Assembly (NCBI GenBank): GCA_903842345.1
Contig: CAIMLR010000004.1
Coordinates: forward strand, 1-64,000
Direction: 5' to 3'
DNA from: an uncultured Myxococcales bacterium
GTDB taxonomy: Bacteria > Myxococcota_A > UBA9042
Length of the DNA stretch: 64,000 bases
Part shown: piece after piece, positions 52,900 through 59,997 of the stretch
How positions within the stretch are numbered: position 1 is the first letter of the stretch
How the letters are laid out: the number at the start of each line of letters is the position of its first letter
Notes under the pieces: generated by a model
The model's database searches: none
Told to the model about the DNA's origin: nothing
The model's input: the letters and a program-made list of their open reading frames with translations, nothing else
Program-made: the position numbers and the translations under genes

Positions 52900-54312
52900 C
52901 TATTTCGTGTACTGCTGGAACAGCGTTGCCCAGCCACCCGGGCCAGCGCCGTTCTGCTTGTCGATGATCTTGCGCGTCTTCGCGTCGATCAGGATGTTCA
53001 GCGGAATGGAGCCCGCGAGGTTCCACAGGTCCGGCGTGCCATCGGGATCGATGCCGCTCGCGCCCGCCGGCTTGAACTGCTTGATCCACTTGAGGCTGTA
53101 GTCCAGGTCGATGACGCCGCTGCCCTGCGTGGCGTTCTCAATCAGGATCTGGAAGATGGTCGCCTTGTCGCCGTATTTCGCGAGCGTGGCGGCGAACGTC
53201 TTGGTCTCCTCCTGGCACGGCACGCACCAGCCGGCGGAGATCGTGATGCCGATGACCTGCTTGTCAGCGAAGTCAGAGAGGTGGATGAGCTTGGGCTCTT
53301 CGTCGGACAGCAGGCCATCGCCGTTGGTGTCGACGCGGCCGAGCATCGCGTAGTCCTCAAAGATGTCGCCCTTCTTGTACAGTTCCGTGAGCTTGCCGAC
53401 GCAGTGGTTGGTCGTCGGGACGCAGCGCTTCTCAGTCGCGCTGACCTGCGTGCACTTGTAGCCCGAGCCACAATCGGCCGACGCCGTGCAGGTCGGCGTG
53501 CAGAACGTCTCGCCGGACTGACGGAAAGTCAGGCACTGGAAGTCGCTGGACGAGCAGAGGTCGTCCGCGCACGGCTGGCAGAGCGTGCCATCGCCGATGC
53601 AGGTGCCCGAACGGTGCGTGCAGACGTTGCGGCCTTCAACTTCCGTGCAATCGGCGTAGCGCGGGCATTCGTACGAGCCGACGTCGCAGGTCTTGGTGCA
53701 GAAGCGGACGCCGAGGCCCATGTCCGAGCAAACCTGGCCACCGCCGCACTGTTCGTCCGTGACGCACGGCGAGCAGAAGCGGCGCGGGCGGCAGACGTGG
53801 CTGTTGCCCGTGGCGTCGCTGCCGTCGATGGCGCATTCCATGCTCGCCGGGCAGTCGAGACCCGAGGCGCAGGCGTGCGTGCAGACCGCGCGGGTAGAGC
53901 CGTCGTCGCCGAGGCAGCTCAGGCCCTTGCCGCAGGTCTGGCCCATGTAGCAGGAGAGGCCCATGCCGACGGGGTGCGTCGGCTTGTGGCAGAACGCATT
54001 GCCGCCGTTGATGGTGATGCATTCCGCGCCGTCGGTGCATTCCGCGTTGTTGGCGCAGGACTTGGCGCAGAGGCCGGTGTCGCACGCGAGCGACTTGCAG
54101 TCGTCGTCCTTGGTGCAGCCAGCGCCGATTTCGCCAGCGCCCGGGCCGATGTCGGTGTTGCCGGCATCCTGCTTCACGCCGGTCACGTTGCCTTGGGTCG
54201 TCACGTCATCGCCCGCGTCAGCCGCAGCTTTGGTGCCACAGGCGGATGCGGAGAGCGCGAGCACAAGGCCGCTCACCAGGAGAAGGGTGCGGGAAAAGCT
54301 GGGAAGCGACAT
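52900..54312 (-). CDS. Cys-rich lipoprotein with EF-hand loop and TlpA-like thioredoxin domain
   Basis: A 470-residue lipoprotein (ATG at 54312, lipobox SASAC). A short Asp/Gly-rich tether leads to about 230 residues with some 36 cysteines in EGF/Cys-rich units (CTKDDDCKSLACDTGLC and similar). DTNGDGLLSDEE is a canonical 12-residue EF-hand calcium loop. Residues about 335-465 are a thioredoxin fold of the TlpA type: GWCVPC (active site Cys363, Cys366), then a cis-Pro-like SIPLNILID. It likely acts as a periplasm-facing or surface disulfide/thiol reductase. It is co-transcribed with the candidate selenoprotein gene 19 bases downstream, pointing to a shared redox task. Confidence 0.86.
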   Translation of the reverse strand: MSLPSFSRTLLLVSGLVLALSASACGTKAAADAGDDVTTQGNVTGVKQDAGNTDIGPGAGEIGAGCTKDDDCKSLACDTGLCAKSCANNAECTDGAECITINGGNAFCHKPTHPVGMGLSCYMGQTCGKGLSCLGDDGSTRAVCTHACASGLDCPASMECAIDGSDATGNSHVCRPRRFCSPCVTDEQCGGGQVCSDMGLGVRFCTKTCDVGSYECPRYADCTEVEGRNVCTHRSGTCIGDGTLCQPCADDLCSSSDFQCLTFRQSGETFCTPTCTASADCGSGYKCTQVSATEKRCVPTTNHCVGKLTELYKKGDIFEDYAMLGRVDTNGDGLLSDEEPKLIHLSDFADKQVIGITISAGWCVPCQEETKTFAATLAKYGDKATIFQILIENATQGSGVIDLDYSLKWIKQFKPAGASGIDPDGTPDLWNLAGSIPLNILIDAKTRKIIDKQNGAGPGGWATLFQQYTK

Positions 54313-54378
54313 GGTGCCTCGACGAAAAAAGCTGAGCAAAGATGACCGGAAATCGCGATTTTGGGCACACGCCCGGCG

Positions 54379-54408
54379 GCGAGGATAAGATCGGAATCGA
54401 ATCCTCGC
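54379..54408. repeat. 8-bp inverted repeat in a divergent intergenic region
   Basis: GCGAGGAT (54379-54386) and ATCCTCGC (54401-54408) form a perfect inverted repeat with a 14-base spacer. It lies between the divergent lipoprotein (start 54312) and pseudouridine synthase (start 54506) genes. It could be an operator or a leader hairpin; there is no T-run. Confidence 0.4.
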
Positions 54409-54505
54409 AAGCCTGAAAAATGCACTTCTCCGGCCGCCATGTCCACTGGCGCGCGCGCCTTGCTTGTTGGCGGGCGACCCGGCTACCCTGCGGCTGGAGG
54501 CGCTC

Positions 54506-55237
54506 GTGGAGACGGCAATCGTTCGCGTGTCAAAGTTGATGGCTGATAGGGGCATGTGCTCGCGTCGGGAAGCCGATGCGTGGCTGGCCGATGGGCTTGT
54601 GCGCGTCGATGGCGAGATCGTAGCGGTGGGCGCGAAAGCGTTGCCGACGGCGCGGATCGAGTTGGAGGCGCGGGCGCAGCAGCAGCAACAGCAGCTCGCG
54701 ACGATCCTGCTCAACAAGCCGGTTGGCTGGGTCTCGGCGCAGCCGGAAGATGGCTACCGTCCGGCGATTGAGTTGATCGTGCCGGACAATCAGGACGCGC
54801 AGTTTCCGGGTCCGCGTTTGCAGAATCGCCACTTCCAAGGTCTCGCCGTCGCCGGCCGGCTTGACATCGACAGCCGCGGCTTGCTCGTGTTCACGCAGGA
54901 CGGCCGCCTGGCGCGGCAGTTGATCGGCGAGAATTCCGGCATCGAGAAAGAATACCTCGTGCGGGTCACCGGGCGGATCACCGATCGCGCCGTCGCCATG
55001 CTGCGCGGTGGGCTTGTGCTGGACGGCAAACCGCTGAAGCCCGCCGACATCGACGTGCTGGGGCCGGATCGGCTGCGGTTTGTCCTGCGCGAAGGCAAGA
55101 AACGCCAGATCCGCCGCATGTGCGAGCTCGTGGGCCTGCACGTGCACAGCCTCGTCCGCGTGCGCATTGGGCGCGTGCGCCTGGGCGACCTGAATCCCGG
55201 CCAGTGGCGCTTTCTGCGGCCCGATGAGGGCTTCTAG
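54506..55237 (+). CDS. 23S rRNA pseudouridine synthase, RsuA/RluB/RluE/RluF family
   Basis: A 243-residue enzyme. The GTG at 54506 has GGAGG 5 bases upstream and opens on an S4 RNA-binding domain ([22 protein letters not shown]). The catalytic domain carries [17 protein letters not shown], whose Asp is the pseudouridine synthase nucleophile, and [16 protein letters not shown] is the typical late RNA-contact motif. The family modifies 16S or 23S rRNA; which position cannot be told from sequence alone. SmpB follows 54 bases downstream. Confidence 0.9.
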   Translation: METAIVRVSKLMADRGMCSRREADAWLADGLVRVDGEIVAVGAKALPTARIELEARAQQQQQQLATILLNKPVGWVSAQPEDGYRPAIELIVPDNQDAQFPGPRLQNRHFQGLAVAGRLDIDSRGLLVFTQDGRLARQLIGENSGIEKEYLVRVTGRITDRAVAMLRGGLVLDGKPLKPADIDVLGPDRLRFVLREGKKRQIRRMCELVGLHVHSLVRVRIGRVRLGDLNPGQWRFLRPDEGF

Positions 55238-55291
55238 CCTCGGTCGATTGCGCTTCCGGTTCTGGGCATTTTGCGCGACACTACGCGGCCC

Positions 55292-55771
55292 ATGGCGACG
55301 CCCCAGAAAACCAAAAAATTCGACAAAGACGGCATCCGCATCGTCGCCAGCTTCAAGAAGGCTGAGTTGGACTATGAGATCGACGAGCGTCTGGAAGCTG
55401 GCATCCAGCTCCACGGCTCCGAGGTCAAGGTCCTGCGCGCGGGCAAGTGCGTGATCTCGGGTGCGCACGTGCGCGTGGTCGGCGGTGAAGCGCTGATTTT
55501 CGGGATGCAGATCCCCGAGTATCCGTGGTCGCACCAGTTCAACCACGAGCCGGATCGGCCGCGGAAGCTGCTGCTGCACAAACGTGAAATTGAGCACTTG
55601 CGCGACGCGCTCGAGTCCAAGGGCGCGGCGTGCGTGCCGCTGCGCGTCTACTTCATGGGCTCAAAGGTGAAACTGGAGCTCGCTGTAGGCACGGGCCGCA
55701 AGCACCATGACCGCCGTGACGCGATCAAGGACCGCGAGATGAAGCGCGAGATTTCCCGGGTGCATCGCTAG
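55292..55771 (+). CDS. smpB: SsrA-binding protein SmpB
   Basis: A 159-residue partner of tmRNA in trans-translation, normal length. The ATG at 55292 is preferred over an in-frame start 7 codons upstream. GIQLHGSEVKVLRAGKC near residue 45 and LLLHKREIEHL near 94 are diagnostic, and the basic C-terminal tail HHDRRDAIKDREMKREISR that reaches the decoding centre is complete. No tmRNA gene is seen next to it. It converges with the haem-motif lipoprotein, with 3 bases between stops. Confidence 0.96.
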   Translation: MATPQKTKKFDKDGIRIVASFKKAELDYEIDERLEAGIQLHGSEVKVLRAGKCVISGAHVRVVGGEALIFGMQIPEYPWSHQFNHEPDRPRKLLLHKREIEHLRDALESKGAACVPLRVYFMGSKVKLELAVGTGRKHHDRRDAIKDREMKREISRVHR

Positions 55772-55774
55772 CGC

Positions 55775-57253
55775 CTACAGCGCCGTGAAGAGGCAGCGGG
55801 ACGCGGGAAAACCGATGTCCTGCAGCACATACAAGTAGTACGTCTGCCCCTTGACGAGCGCCAGCGCCGGACCTGACGACGGCACGCGCTGCTGCATGTC
55901 CCCGCTCACCTGGCCGTACGCGATGCCGGACGCGACCGCCGGCTGGCTGCTGGGGACGTTGACCTGCCAAACCGTCCCGTCCGGCAGATCCAGGTTCGGC
56001 GGCACGCCAGGATTCTTGGCGTTCTTGGCCAACACGTAGACGTAGCGCGCATCGCCGCCCAGCCAACTCACCTTTCCGTCAGCAGCGATCCCTTCGCCCG
56101 CGGCGCACGGATCCGGCTGGAACGTCGACTGGCTCACCAGCGGGCCGCCAAACGGTGCGTATTGTTTGCCCTCCGCGGGCGTGTGACCGCGCCGCGTCCA
56201 CTCCGCCAGCAGGAATTGCTGCATGCGCGGGATGTCCGTCGTCGGGATGCCGAGCGTCGTTCGGTCAAAGCCGTTGTTGTCCTTGGCTGGATAGGCGCCC
56301 AACTGCGTCGAGTCCGCAAGGCCGGCCATCATCGCGATGCCGGAATCCTTGACGCCGTCCAGCCAGATGCCGTCGCCGTCAATGGACCAGTTCGACGCGC
56401 CCTTGGGCGCCAACTTGGCGGTATGGCAGCAGACACAGGCCGATGCGGCAATCTGCGCTTTGCTCCACGCGAGATCGGCCATGAACGCCGCATCCTTGAG
56501 GCGCGGATCGGCCGGATCGGTCTTGCCCGCGGGCGGCGCTGCCCAGTACGGCCGCTGGGTCAGCACGTCCGCACAACTGCCGTAGTCCTCAAAGTGCCGC
56601 CCAGCCTCGGTGCAACCGGAGATCAGGACGTTCGTGCACACCTTGCCGCCCGGGCCTTGGCCAGCGGGCTCGCCCGGCAACGCGTCTTTGCACACGTTGT
56701 AAGGCTGGATGAACGGGGTGCTGCCATAGCCGGCGCCGCCGCCCGTTCCCGGGTCGACTGTGCCCGCGCAGGTGTTGCCAGGGGCAAATGCGCCGCCGGC
56801 AAACGTCTCGCACCCGAGCTTGCCGTTGGCGCACTGGGCGGTGTCGCTGCCTTCGCTGAGGATGAGGTAGGCGGGCTCGCCGGGCTTTTGCACGGTGCAC
56901 GTGCCGAGGAGGTGGGCGAAAGCGCAGCCTGTGCCGGCGACGAAGGTTCCCGGGCCGCCCATGGCGTTTTGACAGTCCTGCGCCGCGCTGGCGGCGGTCC
57001 ACGCTGCGTCGGTGTAGGACTTGCACTCCTGGCCCTTGGAGAACAGGTTTGTGTAGCTGCAACTGCCCGCGACGCCTGAAGCCGCGTCTGCCGCGCTGAC
57101 GGCGTCGGTCTGTGCGCTGACGTCGCTCGAGTCGTTGGCGATCGCCGCGTCATCGGCTACGGCCGCTGCGGCGGTGACCGTGGTGCTGCCGCAGCCGGCG
57201 AGGAGCGCGGCGAACGCCACGACTGGACGGAAAAACGAGAGTCGCGAGGCCAT
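55775..57253 (-). CDS. Lipoprotein with one c-type haem motif
   Basis: A 492-residue lipoprotein (ATG at 57253, lipobox LLAGC). An Asp/Ala/Ser-rich tether is followed by a Cys-rich, Gly/Pro-rich body with over a dozen cysteines. SACVCCH in the middle (near residue 276) is a CxxCH haem-attachment motif embedded in a third cysteine. MQQFLLAEWTRRGHTP later supplies possible His/Met ligands. A family is not recognised. It could be a surface electron carrier or a haem-bearing structural protein. The preceding TolC-family gene lies 74 bases upstream on the same strand. Confidence 0.72.
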   Translation of the reverse strand: MASRLSFFRPVVAFAALLAGCGSTTVTAAAAVADDAAIANDSSDVSAQTDAVSAADAASGVAGSCSYTNLFSKGQECKSYTDAAWTAASAAQDCQNAMGGPGTFVAGTGCAFAHLLGTCTVQKPGEPAYLILSEGSDTAQCANGKLGCETFAGGAFAPGNTCAGTVDPGTGGGAGYGSTPFIQPYNVCKDALPGEPAGQGPGGKVCTNVLISGCTEAGRHFEDYGSCADVLTQRPYWAAPPAGKTDPADPRLKDAAFMADLAWSKAQIAASACVCCHTAKLAPKGASNWSIDGDGIWLDGVKDSGIAMMAGLADSTQLGAYPAKDNNGFDRTTLGIPTTDIPRMQQFLLAEWTRRGHTPAEGKQYAPFGGPLVSQSTFQPDPCAAGEGIAADGKVSWLGGDARYVYVLAKNAKNPGVPPNLDLPDGTVWQVNVPSSQPAVASGIAYGQVSGDMQQRVPSSGPALALVKGQTYYLYVLQDIGFPASRCLFTAL

Positions 57254-57327
57254 TTTGGGTGCTCCGTTGCAAGGCGGCGATGCGCCGTTCGCACGTTGGA
57301 TGCACCGTCGCGCAAGCAGATGCGCGC

Positions 57328-58614
57328 TCACATACCAGGCATGCCGCCGGGCGTCGGCTCGGGCACGGACGCGCTCGGCAGGGCCACGCCGCCCGCGGAC
57401 GGCATTGCCTGGCCTTCCGGATCGCCGTCACGCAGCCACAGCCACCGCGCGCGCGCCGCCAGCCAGGCGTCATCCAGGGTCAGCAACTGCAACTCCAGAT
57501 CGACGAGCCGGTGCTCCGCCTCCGCCAACTCGACCGCCGCGCCGGTCCCGGACGCCACCGCCGGCAGGCCCGCGTGCACCGCGCGCTCCGCCAGCGGCAA
57601 GACCCGATGGCGCAGACCGTCGCGCCGCACTTTCAGTTCCTGCAGGGTCGCCCACGCCTGGGCTTGCGCGGCCGCGATGCGCCGGGTGCGCGACTGCTTC
57701 TCCGCCGCAAGCGCTGCACCGTCCGCCAGCGCCGCATTGACCTGGCCGTCGATGCGCGATTGACCGCTGCCAAAACCGGGCCAACGGAGGCCGACCGTCA
57801 CGAGAAAACCGATGGGCATGTCCGGTCCGGTCATCAGCCCCGCGCCCGGCATCAGCGTCAGTGCCGATCCGGCCCGCGCCGCCGCCACGCGCGCATGGGC
57901 CGCCGCTTGCTGCGCCGTCAGCCGCGCGAGCACGGGGTGTTGGTCCACGGCGCGATCGGCCCGCGTCGGCGCCTCCGGCAGCGTCAGCACGGGATCCGCC
58001 AACGGCGTGTCACCCAGCCAAATCTGAACCTGTTCTGCGAGGTTCGCCGTCAACTGCACCACACTCTCCTGCTCCACCCGCAGGCGCTCGATTTCCGCCT
58101 GCAGTCGCGCCAGCCGCGCCGCGGACACGCCGCCCGTCGCCATTTGCCGCGTCATCGCCGCGATGAGCTCATCGCCCATCCGCACGTGGTGTTTCAGGAT
58201 CGCGCGCCGCACGTGCACCGAGCGCCACGCGGCGAACACAGTCCGCGCTTGCCACGCCAGCTCGGCCTCCGCCAGCGGTTGCTCGGCCGCCAGCGCCTTG
58301 GCCTGCGCCTGCGCCACTTGCCCGCCTGCCTCGCGCGCGTTGCCGAGCGGCAGCGCCTGTTCCGCCATCAGCATCGCTGTCGGCGGCATCCGGAACATCG
58401 GATCGATGCCCGTCACCGTCAGCCGCAGGCTTGGATCGGGCAGGCCGACGTACTGCTTGCCCAGGGAAGTGACGGCTTGCGAGCGCTGGGCGATCGCCGT
58501 CAGTTCCGGCGCGTGTTGCAGCGCCGCGGCGACCAACGCGTCTTCATCCAGCAACGGCTGCGCCCAGACGTTTGCTGACCCGAGCAGAATCCAAACCAAG
58601 ACCAGCGCACGCAT
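57328..58614 (-). CDS. TolC-family outer-membrane efflux channel protein
   Basis: A 428-residue exported protein (ATG at 58614 with GGAGG upstream; signal peptide ending VWAQ). It consists of two repeats of long amphipathic helices (about residues 35-230 and 240-405) with beta-strand segments between, as in the TolC/OEP family. ALQHAPEL near the mature start and LGLPDPSLRL-like strand segments fit CusC/metal-type members. No membrane-fusion protein or inner-membrane pump is adjacent. It is divergent from the menaquinone-precursor operon. Confidence 0.86.
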   Translation of the reverse strand: MRALVLVWILLGSANVWAQPLLDEDALVAAALQHAPELTAIAQRSQAVTSLGKQYVGLPDPSLRLTVTGIDPMFRMPPTAMLMAEQALPLGNAREAGGQVAQAQAKALAAEQPLAEAELAWQARTVFAAWRSVHVRRAILKHHVRMGDELIAAMTRQMATGGVSAARLARLQAEIERLRVEQESVVQLTANLAEQVQIWLGDTPLADPVLTLPEAPTRADRAVDQHPVLARLTAQQAAAHARVAAARAGSALTLMPGAGLMTGPDMPIGFLVTVGLRWPGFGSGQSRIDGQVNAALADGAALAAEKQSRTRRIAAAQAQAWATLQELKVRRDGLRHRVLPLAERAVHAGLPAVASGTGAAVELAEAEHRLVDLELQLLTLDDAWLAARARWLWLRDGDPEGQAMPSAGGVALPSASVPEPTPGGMPGM

Positions 58615-58723
58615 CAGACGCCTCCGCGGCAACAGCGTTAGTATGCGCTGCAATTGCGGCGCCGTCATGCGCTGCCAACCTATTGGATTCGCATCTGTTT
58701 GCCGGATGCCGCTGGCGCGCGCC

Positions 58724-58752
58724 TTGACACGACCCCGACGAGCGCGTACCGT
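58724..58752 (+). promoter_or_regulatory. Sigma-70-type promoter of the menaquinone-precursor operon
   Basis: TTGACA (58724-58729) and TACCGT (58747-58752) are separated by 17 bases. The -35 box is perfect, the -10 box matches half the consensus. Transcription would start just before the inverted repeat at 58762-58801 and about 95 bases upstream of the first start codon. Confidence 0.5.
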
Positions 58753-58760
58753 CGTGGCTC

Positions 58761-58802
58761 AGGTTTCAGTCGCGAGTGAAACTTCATGCGCGACTGAAAC
58801 CA
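58761..58802. promoter_or_regulatory. 13-bp inverted repeat operator (three TGAAAC half-sites)
   Basis: GGTTTCAGTCGCG (58762-58774) and CGCGACTGAAACC (58789-58801) are perfect inverted repeats around a 14-base spacer. The spacer itself contains a further GTGAAAC. The half-sites, GTTTCA-N8-TGAAAC and another TGAAAC 12 bases on, look like sites for a dimeric repressor of TetR type. Lying about 10 bases downstream of the -10 box, bound protein would block transcription. The same sequence could also fold into an RNA hairpin in the leader. Confidence 0.6.
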
Positions 58803-58856
58803 ACAGCAGGCTACCAACCGCCGCAGCACTGACTCCCACGGCCCCAGAGCAACCCG

Positions 58857-59987
58857 ATGGAATCAAACGCTTTGACCTCGCGCCTTACCCCTGCCGCGCC
58901 TCAGCCCTTGAGTGCCGCGCTGGGCGTGCTGCCCGCGCTCAGCAAACAGGCGCGCGCGGCCGAATTGGACTCGCTCGATCGCCACTTGCTGGAGCTGCAA
59001 GCGCTGCTCCAGGAGCAGCTGGCGGACGTGGAAACCCAAATCCAAGGGACCCGCGGGCCGACGCTCGCGCAGCGCGCCGGGCATCACCTGCTGGCGGCGG
59101 GCGGCAAGCGACTGCGGCCGCTGTGCACGCTGCTGGCGTCGCGGCTTGGCCCGGATGCCGACGATCCACAGGCGCGCAAGAACGCCCGCGACCTCGCCGT
59201 CGCCGTCGAAGTCGTCCATGCGGCGACGCTGTTGCACGACGATGTGGTCGATCTGGCCGACACGCGGCGCAATCAGCCGACGGCCCGCGTGCTGCACGGC
59301 AATGAAATCTCCATCTTTGCTGGTGATTGGCTGCTCGTGGAAGCGCTGCGGCGGATTTGCGCGACCGGCGTCGATGGCTTGGTGCCGCTGGCGCTGTCGA
59401 CGATTGAGCAGATGATCTTTGCCGAGGTGGAGCAGGCGCAGCGCGCACGCAGCTTGTCCTGGGACCGCGCCGGCTATTTTCGCGTGATAGACGGCAAGAC
59501 AGCCGCGCTTTTTCGCTGGGCGATGCGGGCGGGTGCGCGCGCGGGTCATGCCGATGCCGCGACGGAAGAGGCGCTTGTCACTTATGGCGGCGCCTTGGGT
59601 CTGGCTTTTCAGCTGACCGACGACGCGCTGGATTTTGACGGCGACGCGCAGAAGATCGGCAAGCCGCCCCTCGCCGATCTGGCGGAGGGCAAAGTGACGA
59701 TGCCGCTGCTGCTTCTGCTGGACACGAATCCAGAGTATCTGAGCGATATCGAGCTTCTGCACGCGGCAGGTCTGGACACGCAGGCCCGCGCTGCGGCGAC
59801 TTGGCAGCAGGCCCAACAGCGCGTGTTGGCAGGTCTGCATTCCACCGGAGCAATCGCCGAAGCGCGGCGGATTGCGGCGCAATACGCCCACGATGCTGCC
59901 TCCGCGTTGCGCGACCTGCCCGGGCATGGCCCGGAGCGCGCGGCGTTGGTGGCGGTTGCTGAAACGCTGGCGCAGCGAACGAGTTAA
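58857..59987 (+). CDS. Long-chain polyprenyl diphosphate synthase (IspB/HepT-like)
   Basis: A 376-residue prenyl transferase that elongates farnesyl or geranylgeranyl diphosphate with isopentenyl diphosphate to make the side chain of menaquinone. GGKRLRP near residue 81, the first Asp-rich motif HDDVVD (Asp128, Asp129, Asp132) and the second TDDALDFDGD (from Asp255) are intact. The chain length cannot be predicted reliably. The N-terminal 40 residues are an extra Pro/Ala-rich stretch. The gene heads an operon with the DAHP synthase-HMGR fusion (10 bases downstream), menG and menF. Confidence 0.92.
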   Translation: MESNALTSRLTPAAPQPLSAALGVLPALSKQARAAELDSLDRHLLELQALLQEQLADVETQIQGTRGPTLAQRAGHHLLAAGGKRLRPLCTLLASRLGPDADDPQARKNARDLAVAVEVVHAATLLHDDVVDLADTRRNQPTARVLHGNEISIFAGDWLLVEALRRICATGVDGLVPLALSTIEQMIFAEVEQAQRARSLSWDRAGYFRVIDGKTAALFRWAMRAGARAGHADAATEEALVTYGGALGLAFQLTDDALDFDGDAQKIGKPPLADLAEGKVTMPLLLLLDTNPEYLSDIELLHAAGLDTQARAAATWQQAQQRVLAGLHSTGAIAEARRIAAQYAHDAASALRDLPGHGPERAALVAVAETLAQRTS

Positions 59988-59997
59988 AGGGGACGAG

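Noticed and set aside
55238-55291. tmRNA (ssrA) gene next to smpB
   Set aside because: The gap is only 54 bases and the other flank is 3 bases; no tRNA-Ala-like ends are seen.
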